DNA of 64,000 nucleotides from Alteromonas sp. BL110 (GTDB lineage Bacteria; Pseudomonadota; Gammaproteobacteria; Enterobacterales; Alteromonadaceae): NCBI RefSeq assembly GCF_003443615.1, contig NZ_CP031967.1:3968001-4032000 (forward strand), read 5' to 3'. This document shows, piece after piece, positions 27,867 through 36,008 of this stretch. The stretch's first letter is position 1. Every line of letters starts with the position of its first letter. The position numbers and the translations under genes were made by a program. The notes below the pieces were generated by a model that was not told the origin of the DNA, made no database searches, and saw only the letters and a program-made list of their open reading frames with translations.

Positions 27867-29201
27867 TTAAAACACTGAGCGATAGAACATTAGCGCGATG
27901 ATGACTGGGCATACAAAGCGCACATACCAAGGCCAGATTTTCCAGAAAATACTGTGTTCAGCATACTGATCACCTTGCTTAAGCTCTTCGAGTATTGCGT
28001 CTCTACGCCATACCCAACCAGCAAAAATACATAACGCTAGTCCAAGAAGTGGCTGGCTGTACTCTGTAGTTAGAGCGATTACAAGGCCAAACAAGGTTTC
28101 AAAATTTAAAATGATGACGCAACTTAATAAGAAGATAATCGAGGCCATCAGCACTACTGCTTTTTTACGCTGAAGACCTTTGCTCTCAACCATAAAGGCA
28201 ACCGGTACTTCTAACATCGAGATGGAAGAAGTTACTGCCGCAATTGCCATTAAAGCGAAAAAGGTAAAAGCAACGAAAAGCCCCACTGTTCCTATGGTGT
28301 CAAAAAGAGCAGGTAGTACTTTGAAAATGAGCGTATCGCCTTGAATTAACGCACCTTCTGGCGTAAAAATCTCAACGCCATTATTCAGTGCAACATACAT
28401 AGCTGGAATAATAAGCATACCAGCAATCACGGCTACACCTATATCGACTAGCGCAACGGAAGCGCCAATGCTTGGTAAGTTTTCATTTTTACTAAGGTAG
28501 GAGCCGTAGACCAGCATGGTCCCTACGCCTAAAGACATCGAGAAAAACGCTTGTCCCATAGCGTTAATCAATAGTTCTGGGTCTAAAACGCGAGAGAAGT
28601 CAGGCACTAAATAAGCTGACCACCCTTCTACAGCGCCTGGCTGTAAGCTCACATAAACAATCAATGCAAGAATGAGAATAACTAATGTAGGCATCAGTCG
28701 TACTGACCACTTCTCAATGCCTGACTTAACACCGCCAACAACGATAAATGCAGTTAAACTCATGAATAAAAAACAGAAAATAACGTTACGCGTAACTGAT
28801 GAGGTAAGTAACCAGTCGCTTGCACTTGTTAATCCAACTAAGCTAACTGCAGCATCGGCAAAGTAAACGAGCATCCACCCACCTACAATTGCGTAAAAAG
28901 CAAGGATAAGAGATACGGTAACGCAGCCCCATATACCGGTAAGTCTCCCAGCGAAATTACCCGATATTTTGCCCAATGCGTCAACCATATTTGAACGAGA
29001 ACTGCGTCCAATGATAAGTTCAGCCATAAGAACTGGGTATGCGAGTACAAACGCTAGCAGTAAGTACACGAGAACAAACGCAGCCCCTCCGTTACTCGCT
29101 ACTTTTGTGGGAAAACCCCAAATATTGCCGAGTCCAACTGCTGAGCCTGCCGCTGCTAGCACGAACCCTATTCGAGAGGAAAATTCGCCTCTGATAGCCA
29201 T
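27867..29201 (-). CDS. Neurotransmitter:sodium symporter (NSS/SNF) family transporter
   Basis: A 444-residue, 11-12 helix Na+-coupled amino acid importer of the LeuT fold. Helix 1 carries GFVLAAAGSAVGLGNIWGFP, the unwound substrate/sodium site of the family. SNGGAAFVLVYLL follows, and the helix 6 region shows AFFSMSLGVGTMLVYGSYL. Bacterial members typically take up tryptophan, tyrosine, leucine or other neutral amino acids; the substrate cannot be read off here. A good site (AAGGGA) precedes the ATG. It is separated from prc by a strong terminator, so it has its own promoter in the short gap before 29243. Confidence 0.92.
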   Translation of the reverse strand: MAIRGEFSSRIGFVLAAAGSAVGLGNIWGFPTKVASNGGAAFVLVYLLLAFVLAYPVLMAELIIGRSSRSNMVDALGKISGNFAGRLTGIWGCVTVSLILAFYAIVGGWMLVYFADAAVSLVGLTSASDWLLTSSVTRNVIFCFLFMSLTAFIVVGGVKSGIEKWSVRLMPTLVILILALIVYVSLQPGAVEGWSAYLVPDFSRVLDPELLINAMGQAFFSMSLGVGTMLVYGSYLSKNENLPSIGASVALVDIGVAVIAGMLIIPAMYVALNNGVEIFTPEGALIQGDTLIFKVLPALFDTIGTVGLFVAFTFFALMAIAAVTSSISMLEVPVAFMVESKGLQRKKAVVLMASIIFLLSCVIILNFETLFGLVIALTTEYSQPLLGLALCIFAGWVWRRDAILEELKQGDQYAEHSIFWKIWPWYVRFVCPVIIALMFYRSVF

Positions 29202-29242
29202 GTTATTTCCCTTTATTATTGTTTTATTTGTTTATTTATAGA

Positions 29243-29277
29243 CACAAAAAAAGGGCTGGCCCTAGACCAGCCCTTTT
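29243..29277 (-). terminator. Terminator of the proQ-prc operon
   Basis: An 11-bp perfect stem (29249-29259 with 29267-29277), 7-nt loop, run of seven T on the minus strand, directly after the prc stop codon. Confidence 0.92.
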
Positions 29278-29287
29278 CTCTAATCAT

Positions 29288-31330
29288 TTAATTTCTTGTG
29301 ATAGCGTAACGGCCTGTTTCAATCATATCGAACGTGATGTTGGCTGCTTCATCCAAGAATGGATCTAATTCTTCCATATCTTCAGGTAAGTCGTCCAATG
29401 ATGTGACAGTTTCCATTCCCATTCGCTGTAAACGTTCGTTAGCACGTGCAAGAGACTTCTCTTCCGCCTCTTTCTTCTCTGCTTCACGCACAGACTTCAC
29501 CAATGAAATGAAGTTTTTATCTTTGTTTTCTTTATATTCTTTAATATCATCATAAATATAAGAAAACTCTGGGTTTTGTAGAATACGTTTGTTGTGTTTG
29601 GCTGTTAATACATCTAATGCGGCGGTACCGTCAGCAAACGTCGTGTAGTTTGCACGATTTATACTATCCCAAGGCAATGCGTTTTCAGCTTGTGCCTCGC
29701 CCCACTCTGATGGCTCTACAGCAGAGGGATAAAGGATATCTGGAATAACGCCCTTATGCTGAGTACTTCCGCCGTCAATACGATAGAACTTAGCAATAGT
29801 GAACTGAACACTGCCAAGAGGATTATCGTAAAGGTCATAAATCTTGCCTAAACCGCGGTGTTGTTGAACCGTGCCTTTACCGAAGGTTTGCTCGCCAACA
29901 ATGAGTGCGCGGTTATAATCTTGCATAGCTGCTGCGAAAATTTCAGATGCAGATGCACTGTAACGATCAACTAATACTGTCAGTGGACCATCGTAGGCGA
30001 CCTCACCGTCAGTATCACGGTTTACGCTTACTTTGCTTTGACCATAGCGAATTTGAACTACCGGGCCTTTTTCTATAAATAAACCAGTTAACAATGTGGC
30101 CTCGGTAAGTGAGCCACCACCGTTGCCGCGTAAATCAACAATCACGCCTTTCACGTTTTGTGCTTTCAAGCTTTCTATTTCTTTTGCAACATCCATACTT
30201 AGATTGTTGTAAAAGCTTGGAATGGTGATTACACCTAAAGGTTCGCCTGAGTGCGGACCTGTTTCAGGTACATATACTTCAGACTTAGCGGCGCGATCTT
30301 CAAGTTTAATTTTATCGCGAGTAAGACTAACCACCGAAGTAGTTTTAGATTCAGAAGCGCCTTTTTCAACTTGTAAGCGGACAGTGCTTCCTTTCGGGCC
30401 TTTGATAAGTTCAACAACCTCGTCTAGTCGCCATCCAATAACGTCTACAAATTCTTCATCGTCTTGCGCCACGCCAACAATTTTATCTTCAGGCTTTATT
30501 GCGCCCGATTCGTCCGCTGGACCGCCTGGCACTACACTTTTTATAACTGTGTAGTCATCTTCGCTTTGTAATACAGCGCCGATTCCTTCAAACGACAAGT
30601 TCATGTCCATTTGGAAACGTTCAGCGTTTCGCGGAGATAAATAACTAGTGTGAGCTTCTATGGTCCGTGCAAACGCATTCATCGCCGTTTGGAACACGTC
30701 TTCACTTTTTGCTTGCTTAGTACGTTTAATCGCTCGCGTGTAACGTTTGGTAAGCAGCTCTTTAGCTTCTTCCCACGTTTTGTCTGCAAGTATCAAATTC
30801 AACGCATCATACTTAACCCGTTGACGCCAGATTTCATCAAGCTCAGCTTTACTTGCAGGCCAATCTGCGTCTTCTCTATCGTAAAAGAATTTATCGCCTT
30901 CTTTTTCGAAATCGAATGGCCCTTTTTCTAACAATGATAATGCAAACTCATAACGTTCAATGCGGCGCTTGGCACTTACGTTATACATATCATAGGCAAC
31001 TGAAAGGTTACCTTTACTCAGCGCATCATCGAACACGGTGCGGTATTTTTCAAAACCTACCACGTCAGACAATAACAATACTTGCTTGTTGTGATCTAAA
31101 GTATCGATAAAGCGCTGATAAACTCGAGCAGAGAGCGCGTCATCCAACGATATTTCCTTATAATGCGCCCTTGTAAAAAGTGCGCTTACTCGCTTAGCGG
31201 CAACACTGTGTTGAGATTCCTGCTGTAAAATAGGAAGCTCGTCTACCTCTGGTGTTGACGTAACGGCACCAGCACCTACCCCTACGGTAAGAAAAGCACT
31301 GGCGATGGAAATTCGAAGGATGTCTCTCAT
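29288..31330 (-). CDS. prc: Periplasmic tail-specific protease Prc (Tsp)
   Basis: A 680-residue S41 peptidase with a signal sequence (about residues 1-22). It degrades periplasmic proteins from hydrophobic C-termini, trims FtsI in E. coli and with NlpI controls the murein hydrolase MepS. Domain order: N-terminal helical part, PDZ domain (NLSFEGIGAVLQSEDDYTVI through VIGWRLDEVVELIKG), protease core with the Ser/Lys dyad Ser460 in DRYSASASEIF and Lys485 in GEQTFGKGTVQ, spaced 25 residues apart as in E. coli. A long charged C-terminal domain with Glu/Lys-rich helices follows. E. coli Prc has 682 residues. It lies 3 bp after proQ, the same pairing as in E. coli. Confidence 0.97.
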   Translation of the reverse strand: MRDILRISIASAFLTVGVGAGAVTSTPEVDELPILQQESQHSVAAKRVSALFTRAHYKEISLDDALSARVYQRFIDTLDHNKQVLLLSDVVGFEKYRTVFDDALSKGNLSVAYDMYNVSAKRRIERYEFALSLLEKGPFDFEKEGDKFFYDREDADWPASKAELDEIWRQRVKYDALNLILADKTWEEAKELLTKRYTRAIKRTKQAKSEDVFQTAMNAFARTIEAHTSYLSPRNAERFQMDMNLSFEGIGAVLQSEDDYTVIKSVVPGGPADESGAIKPEDKIVGVAQDDEEFVDVIGWRLDEVVELIKGPKGSTVRLQVEKGASESKTTSVVSLTRDKIKLEDRAAKSEVYVPETGPHSGEPLGVITIPSFYNNLSMDVAKEIESLKAQNVKGVIVDLRGNGGGSLTEATLLTGLFIEKGPVVQIRYGQSKVSVNRDTDGEVAYDGPLTVLVDRYSASASEIFAAAMQDYNRALIVGEQTFGKGTVQQHRGLGKIYDLYDNPLGSVQFTIAKFYRIDGGSTQHKGVIPDILYPSAVEPSEWGEAQAENALPWDSINRANYTTFADGTAALDVLTAKHNKRILQNPEFSYIYDDIKEYKENKDKNFISLVKSVREAEKKEAEEKSLARANERLQRMGMETVTSLDDLPEDMEELDPFLDEAANITFDMIETGRYAITRN

Positions 31331-31333
31331 ATT

Positions 31334-32002
31334 TTACGACCTCTTGGAGCGTGCCAAACGTAAAGCGTCTGCGTTTACTTTAACCACCATGCCTGAGTCT
31401 AATTGAACGTGGATGCCATCTTTAGCAACTTCGGTAATTACTGCTGGCATAGGTGCTTTACCTAATTTAACGGTAACTTGCGTACCTTGCTGTAAATCGC
31501 TGTCTGTCAATTTCGCAGGTGGTGTATTGTTTGGTCTGTTATTTTTCGGTTTAGTTCCGCGCTTACTATCAGCATGGTCCGAATTTGCAGATTTTTCACC
31601 TTTTGGGCGATTAAATTGACGTTTGTCTTTACGCTTAGGCTGTTGTGCAAGCTTAGCTTTGCGCTTTTCAGCGGCTTTTGCTTTGCTTTCCTCAAGCTGC
31701 TGTTGCGCGTGATCAGCATGTTCTTTTTCAATCGCATCGCCTTCAACGCCGTCAAGATCTACACGGTTTGCACCTTCTTTGATGCTATAAAGATAGCGCC
31801 AGCTGTTGGTGTAATGACGTAATGTAGAACGAAGAAGTGTCTTGCTAACGCGTTCCTCTTCTTCTAAACGAGTGGCAAGATCTTGAAAAATACCGATCTT
31901 AAGTGGGCGGGCCTCGCCTTCAATGCTAAAACATTTCGGAAAGGTCTCTGCAAGGAAAGCTATCACTTCCTTACTGTTAGTAAACTTCTCTGGTGATTCC
32001 AT
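31334..32002 (-). CDS. proQ: RNA chaperone ProQ
   Basis: A 222-residue RNA-binding protein. The N-terminal FinO/ProQ domain (about residues 1-120) shows FPKCFSIEGEARPLKIGIF and LRHYTNSWRYL. A Lys/Arg/Gln-rich linker of ~60 residues follows, then a small C-terminal Tudor-like domain (GTQVTVKLGKAPMPAVITEV...). This is the full domain set of E. coli ProQ, which binds structured RNAs and 3' ends and matches sRNAs with mRNAs. It is followed by prc after 3 bp and preceded by a small acidic protein gene and msrC. The linker shows that RNA-linked functions probably remain; the target RNAs are unknown. Confidence 0.96.
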   Translation of the reverse strand: MESPEKFTNSKEVIAFLAETFPKCFSIEGEARPLKIGIFQDLATRLEEEERVSKTLLRSTLRHYTNSWRYLYSIKEGANRVDLDGVEGDAIEKEHADHAQQQLEESKAKAAEKRKAKLAQQPKRKDKRQFNRPKGEKSANSDHADSKRGTKPKNNRPNNTPPAKLTDSDLQQGTQVTVKLGKAPMPAVITEVAKDGIHVQLDSGMVVKVNADALRLARSKRS

Positions 32003-32018
32003 TAACTTTCTAAATTAT

Positions 32019-32309
32019 TCAGGAGATTTCATCGTTACTTGCATCATCCCAAGTTGCCAGCGTGTGGTCAACCCAATCAAGCAATTCGTCGTCATCTATT
32101 TCTAATAAATGCTTATCTTGTTGCCAAGATTCCCATGCGTAGTGCAAAATTTGCTCTAAACGCTGTGTTTCAATATCTTCTTCGGCATTGTCATAAACCG
32201 CGTGAAGAATGAAGTTTAAACGTTCAGATGCCTCATCCGGGTCATCATGAAAGTCTTCCATATCTTCAAATGTGGATAAAACAACGTGTATATCGACACT
32301 GGATTTCAT
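32019..32309 (-). CDS. Conserved small acidic protein between msrC and proQ
   Basis: A 96-residue, strongly acidic protein of unknown function, predicted all-helical: MKSSVDIHVVLSTFEDMEDF, then SERLNFILHAVYDNAEED, LEQILHYAWESWQQDKHLLE, and an acidic tail with DDELLDWVDHTLATWDD. It has no signal peptide or Cys and is probably cytosolic. It starts 2 bp after msrC and ends 16 bp before proQ, so it is in the SIMPL - msrC - proQ - prc operon. The acidic character could suit an RNA mimic or a partner of the basic ProQ, but that is speculation. I recognise no family. Confidence 0.8.
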   Translation of the reverse strand: MKSSVDIHVVLSTFEDMEDFHDDPDEASERLNFILHAVYDNAEEDIETQRLEQILHYAWESWQQDKHLLEIDDDELLDWVDHTLATWDDASNDEIS

Positions 32310-32311
32310 AA

Positions 32312-32767
32312 TTATTTCTGCGAATCCATGAGAATTTGAGCAATTTCGACGAGCCCTTTTTCGTCTTCTTCGTTAAAACGTTCAAAAACAGGGCTGTCGA
32401 TATCAAGTACGCCGATAAGCTTATCATTGAGTACAAGTGGAACAACAATTTCAGAATTAGACGCGGCATCACAAGCAATGTGTCCTTCAAACTGATGAAC
32501 ATCTGCTATACGCTGAACGGTTTTGGTACTTGCACTTGTACCGCAAACGCCTTTTCCTAGGGGAATGCGAATACAAGCGGGCTGACCTTGAAATGGCCCA
32601 AGTACCAATTGCTCTTCTTTAAAAAGATAAAAGCCTGCCCAATTAACCTCTTCGAGGTTATTGAAAAGCAGCGCACTGATGTTAGCCATATTGGCAATAA
32701 GATCATGCTCACCAGAAACCAAGCTCTTTGCTTGGGCGACTAACCGGCTGTACTGTTGTTCTTTCAA
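32312..32767 (-). CDS. msrC: Free methionine-(R)-sulfoxide reductase, GAF domain
   Basis: A 151-residue GAF-fold enzyme that reduces free Met-R-sulfoxide with thioredoxin. The three family cysteines are in place at residues 65 (GQPACIRI), 75 (GKGVCGTSA) and 99 (GHIACDAASNSEIVVP), with the same 10- and 24-residue spacings as E. coli MsrC. The closing LIGVLDIDSPVFERF is also typical. It begins 12 bp after the SIMPL gene, another envelope stress-type protein, and precedes proQ; E. coli too keeps msrC next to proQ-prc. An oxidative stress theme for the operon start is plausible. Confidence 0.94.
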   Translation of the reverse strand: MKEQQYSRLVAQAKSLVSGEHDLIANMANISALLFNNLEEVNWAGFYLFKEEQLVLGPFQGQPACIRIPLGKGVCGTSASTKTVQRIADVHQFEGHIACDAASNSEIVVPLVLNDKLIGVLDIDSPVFERFNEEDEKGLVEIAQILMDSQK

Positions 32768-32779
32768 ACGATTTTCCTG

Positions 32780-33493
32780 CTATTGAACAATATTAAAAGA
32801 CACATTAATCCGCGCTTCTACACGCTCTTGACCAGGTAAAGACATAGACATGTCTTTGGCAAAAGCTTCAGCACGCATTACTGGAATCGGCATATTGCCA
32901 CCAGATTCTGAGATTGCAACTACTTCACCTACTTCTACCCCTAATTCTTTCGCCAACAGGTGGGCGCGTTGCTTTGCGTCTTTCACTGCAGCAATAAGTG
33001 CTTTTTGGTATGCATCGCCTTCACCAATAGTAATAAAGTTAAACTGTTGGATACGGTCAACACCACGTTTTAACACGCCATCTAGCACTTTATCGTAGGT
33101 ATCTAGTTTAGTTGAGGTGACTGTGATGTCCCGAGACAGGGTGAAACCTTCTTGCTGTCGCCCTTGTGGTGTATTGGTATAACGAGGTTGTAGGCGTACT
33201 TGCATACTTTGAATATGCTTTTCATCTATACCTTGATTGAGCAGAAACTTAACGATAGAACGCAAGTCTGCATCTAGTTGTGTATTAAGTTTTCCTACCG
33301 TCGCCCCTTCTTCTTCAACAACCAACTTCACTGAGTAGGCATTTGGTGTCACTTCTACAGCGCCTACGCCTTGTACATTTATTACTGCTTCTTGCGCTGC
33401 TTGAGCAAGCATTGGGGCGGACAATGTGATTATTGCTGAAGCCCAAAGCGACCTTCTCAACGTATTTGGTTTAGCTTGCTTAAATAATTTCAT
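32780..33493 (-). CDS. SIMPL (DUF541) domain periplasmic protein
   Basis: A 237-residue exported protein; the signal peptide has an extended basic N-region (MKLFKQAKPNTLRRSLWASA) and ends around MLAQAAQ. The mature part begins with AVINVQGVGAVEVTPNAYSV, the typical start of SIMPL proteins such as E. coli YggE. It also shows NTQLDADLRSIVKFLLNQGI, LQPRYTNTPQGRQQ, SRDITVTSTKLDTYDKVLDG and AVKDAKQRAHLLAKELGVEVG. YggE is reported to reduce oxidative stress, but the biochemical role of the family is not settled. It is probably the first gene of the operon leading to msrC, proQ and prc. Confidence 0.9.
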   Translation of the reverse strand: MKLFKQAKPNTLRRSLWASAIITLSAPMLAQAAQEAVINVQGVGAVEVTPNAYSVKLVVEEEGATVGKLNTQLDADLRSIVKFLLNQGIDEKHIQSMQVRLQPRYTNTPQGRQQEGFTLSRDITVTSTKLDTYDKVLDGVLKRGVDRIQQFNFITIGEGDAYQKALIAAVKDAKQRAHLLAKELGVEVGEVVAISESGGNMPIPVMRAEAFAKDMSMSLPGQERVEARINVSFNIVQ

Positions 33494-33825
33494 AATGATT
33501 CCTTTTCAGATGTCATGTTTTATCACTTTGTCTTTGAGAATAAATGTACATGGCTGAATAGTGTATGATTGTATTCGATGCAGGAAATATTAGCACTGAA
33601 CCGTAAGTTGAAGAGTTACAACTTCGTCGAGCAGCGTTATTTATAAGGTAAGCCCCTTGTTAACGATAGAAAACAGGGGCTGCTAATTGGGATAATTTCA
33701 CAAGATGAAAGTTAGAAAGCCAACACATTCAACAATTTGTTTCTCTGAGCATGTTGGCGATCATTAGACATTAAGTAAAAGTAGACGCTTTGGGTGTGGA
33801 TACCCTGGTTTATTTCAGTACGCTA
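33494..33825. other. Intergenic region with a hairpin
   Basis: No convincing gene. It must hold the promoter for the SIMPL operon on the minus strand. On the plus strand a 22-codon frame (ATG at 33578, ends 33646) is followed by a hairpin (AGCCCC at 33651-33656 with GGGGCT at 33676-33681, long loop) without a T-run. A 7-bp dyad GCCAACA/TGTTGGC spans 33719-33758. I see no clear function. Confidence 0.4.
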
Positions 33826-33857
33826 CTATTTTAATGCGCTGCTATTTTAATGCGCTA
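33826..33857. repeat. 16-bp tandem duplication across the aminotransferase stop
   Basis: Two copies of CTATTTTAATGCGCT plus one base (33826-33841 and 33842-33857; 15 of 16 identical). The second copy codes for the last residues and the stop of the aminotransferase. The first lies just beyond the stop, in another frame. A recent slippage or end-joining event is likely. Confidence 0.85.
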
Positions 33858-34963
33858 CGCAGCGCTGCTAAACAGTGGTCTATATTGCGTGGTTTACACG
33901 CATAACCCATTAGCCCGATACGCCATACTTTTCCTGCATGTTCGCCCAGCCCAGCACCTATTTCTAAATTGAAATCTTCAAGTAGTTGCTTTCGAACAAC
34001 TGCATCATCCACACCGTCTGGTATTTTGACAACATTTAACTGAGGTAAGCGATAAGCACTGTCTACGGTTAGCTCTAAACCAAGGTCACTTAAACCTTGC
34101 GCAAGTTTTTCGTGACCTGAAGCATGTCGCTGCCACGCATTTTCTAACCCTTCTTCTTTTAATATTAGAAGTGATTCGTACATCGCATACATGCTGTTAA
34201 CGGGCGCGGTATGATGGTACGCACGTTTTGCGCCTTGGCCCCAGTAACCGACAATCAGATTCATGTCTAAAAACCAGCTCTGCACTTTTGTTTTTCTGTT
34301 TTGAATGACATGAACTGCTTTATCACTAAAAGAAACTGGCGATATACCCGGCACGCAACTTAAGCATTTTTGTGAGCCTGAATAAATAGCATCGATACCC
34401 CACCCATCAACATCTAACTCAATGCCGCCTAACGAAGTAACCGCGTCGACAATACTTAAACAATCATATTTTTTGGCTAGTTCACACAGTGCTTTGGCTT
34501 CATTACGCACACCCGTTGATGTTTCTGCATGAACAAAGGCAAGTATTTTAATATCGGGGTTGGCTTTTAGGGCATCCTCAACGGCATTGAGATCAGTTTG
34601 CTCACCCCACGTATTATTAATGGTAATAGCTTCACCACCGCATCGTTCAACATTTTCGACCATGCGGTTACCAAAAACGCCGTTAATGCATACAAGTACC
34701 TTATCACCTGGTTCTACCAAGTTAACAAAACACGCTTCCATACCCGCAGAGCCTGGGGCAGAAATAGGCATAGTAAGAGCATTTACGGTTTTAAATGCAT
34801 ATTGTAAAAGCTGTTTAGTTTGGTCCATTAACTCAATGAATAGTGGATCTAAGTGGCCCAGAGTAGGTCTGGCCATGGCGTTGAGTATTCTTGGGTTAAC
34901 GTCGGATGGTCCTGGTCCCATCAAGGTACGCTCAGGTGGTATAAAAGTAGAAAACGATTGCAT
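33842..34963 (-). CDS. Class V aminotransferase (serine-pyruvate / alanine-glyoxylate type)
   Basis: A 373-residue PLP enzyme. The N-terminal MGPGPSDVNPRILNAMARPTLGH is typical of the alanine-glyoxylate/serine-pyruvate branch. The PLP-binding region shows VHAETSTGVRN, SIVDAVTSLGGIELDVD and the Schiff base Lys in YSGSQKCLSCVPG. YHHTAPVNSMYAMYESL and the closing RIGLMGYACKPRNI complete the family set. It probably transfers amino groups from alanine or serine to glyoxylate or pyruvate; the exact pair cannot be told. A good site (AAGGA) precedes the ATG. The gene is isolated, with a candidate sRNA upstream on the other strand. Confidence 0.92.
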   Translation of the reverse strand: MQSFSTFIPPERTLMGPGPSDVNPRILNAMARPTLGHLDPLFIELMDQTKQLLQYAFKTVNALTMPISAPGSAGMEACFVNLVEPGDKVLVCINGVFGNRMVENVERCGGEAITINNTWGEQTDLNAVEDALKANPDIKILAFVHAETSTGVRNEAKALCELAKKYDCLSIVDAVTSLGGIELDVDGWGIDAIYSGSQKCLSCVPGISPVSFSDKAVHVIQNRKTKVQSWFLDMNLIVGYWGQGAKRAYHHTAPVNSMYAMYESLLILKEEGLENAWQRHASGHEKLAQGLSDLGLELTVDSAYRLPQLNVVKIPDGVDDAVVRKQLLEDFNLEIGAGLGEHAGKVWRIGLMGYACKPRNIDHCLAALRSALK

Positions 34964-35324
34964 AATCCATCCTTATTGTTTGTGAGGGCCAATTATTATA
35001 GTAAGTGTCGTGCGTAAATGAGTACAACCTATGCCGCCATACTACAAGTTTGGCAAAAAGGAACAACCGTCTGTTTTGAACATAAACAACATGAATGAGC
35101 GCTGCATAAAACATTCAACTTTATGTATATGATGATGGGTGAAAAAAGTAAGGGTGATAGGTTATATTGAGTAAAGAAATACATTAATTGGACGAATTTT
35201 TCACCACATCCGACCAGAGTTTAGTCCATTGATATCTAATAGATTACTTCTATACTTAATCTATCAGTAACACTGTAAGATAAAATTCATACAATTATTG
35301 TTTATATTTTGAGCGATTTTGAAC
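34964..35324. other. Intergenic region upstream of the candidate sRNA
   Basis: AT-rich DNA without a supportable coding sequence on either strand; short frames such as MMMGEKSKGDRLY at ~35130 have no support. It should contain the promoter of the aminotransferase gene (minus strand) near 34980-35060 and the upstream part of the sRNA promoter. Confidence 0.45.
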
Positions 35325-35336
35325 TATACTCATTGT

Positions 35337-35440
35337 CCGTTTAATGTTTTTTATTTAAACTCTCCTGTGTAAAAGTTAGCGCACGGCTCAGCAATGAGCC
35401 ATTCCCCTAGGCCCGGAACGTTTGTTCTGGGCATTTTTTA
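35337..35440 (+). ncRNA. Candidate small regulatory RNA (~103 nt)
   Basis: No coding gene follows on this strand, yet the sequence has a free-standing RNA gene layout: a -10-like TATACT at 35325-35330 (the -35 is weak), an unstructured AU-rich 5' part with a TCTCCT stretch (35361-35366) that could pair with ribosome binding sites, a hairpin GGCTCA/TGAGCC with a GCAA tetraloop (35385-35400), and a strong intrinsic terminator (35411-35419 with 35424-35432, one G-U pair, GTTT loop) followed by six T. CATTCCCC (35400-35407) can also pair with GGGGAATG (35442-35449), giving an alternative outer stem. I do not recognise it as a known sRNA. Start and existence are inferred. Confidence 0.6.
35409..35440 (+). 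terminator. Intrinsic terminator of the candidate sRNA
   Basis: Stem of 9 bp (GCCCGGAAC with GTTCTGGGC, one G-U pair), loop GTTT, T-run 35434-35439. On the minus strand no T-run follows, so it is not the terminator of the gamma-carbonic anhydrase gene. Confidence 0.85.
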
Positions 35441-35474
35441 TGGGGAATGAAAAGTTAAATGGCGAGTAGGATTA

Positions 35475-35999
35475 TTATTCGTCAATCTGCTGCAAAGATG
35501 CCATATAAGTCTTTGCATTGCCCACATAGTGGTCTGCTGACGCCTTTAACTTTGGCTCTACGTTTTTATCAAACGTCCGGATAACTTTGCCAGGTGACCC
35601 TACAACTAAGCTGTAGTCAGGGATTTCCATATTTTCAGTGATTAGTGCATTAGCGCCAATAATACAAAACTTTCCAATTTTCGCACCGTTTAGCACAACA
35701 GCGTTAATACCTATCAACGAATAATCGCCAATTTCACACCCGTGAAGCATAACTTTATGACCTACTGTCACTCCTTTGCCAAGGACCAAGGGAATTCCTG
35801 CATCAGTATGTAACACGCTGCCGTCTTGGATATTTGTATTCTCACCCACCGTTATTTTATCCATATCACCACGAATTACCGCGTTGAACCAAACACTCGT
35901 TCCCTCTTTGAGTTCGGTGTTTCCGATAACGTGGGCGCCTGGTGCAATAAACGCACTGTCATGGACCTGAGGTGATATAGAACCTAATTTATAACGCAT
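35475..35999 (-). CDS. Gamma-carbonic anhydrase family protein (YrdA-like)
   Basis: A 174-residue left-handed beta-helix trimer protein built of hexapeptide repeats (GAHVIG, GTSVWF, GVTVGH, GAKIGK, GANALI). The three zinc-ligand histidines are at residues 64 (VLHTDAG), 81 and 86 ([20 protein letters not shown]). Family members bind a metal but many, such as E. coli YrdA, have no proven carbonic anhydrase activity; ferripyochelin-binding protein is an old name. It is the last gene of kinase - tesB - gamma-CA, 9 bp after tesB, with AGGAA before the ATG. Confidence 0.93.
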   Translation of the reverse strand: MRYKLGSISPQVHDSAFIAPGAHVIGNTELKEGTSVWFNAVIRGDMDKITVGENTNIQDGSVLHTDAGIPLVLGKGVTVGHKVMLHGCEIGDYSLIGINAVVLNGAKIGKFCIIGANALITENMEIPDYSLVVGSPGKVIRTFDKNVEPKLKASADHYVGNAKTYMASLQQIDE

Positions 36000-36008
36000 T
36001 CGTTTTTC

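Noticed and set aside
33578..33646. 22-codon plus-strand frame beginning MQEILALNRKLKSYNF, followed by a hairpin
   Set aside because: No ribosome site, no downstream gene on that strand and no T-run after the hairpin. Too weak to list as a gene or attenuator.
34932..35114. 60-codon minus-strand frame overlapping the aminotransferase start
   Set aside because: Overlaps the real gene start in another frame, aromatic-rich and without family resemblance; a shadow.
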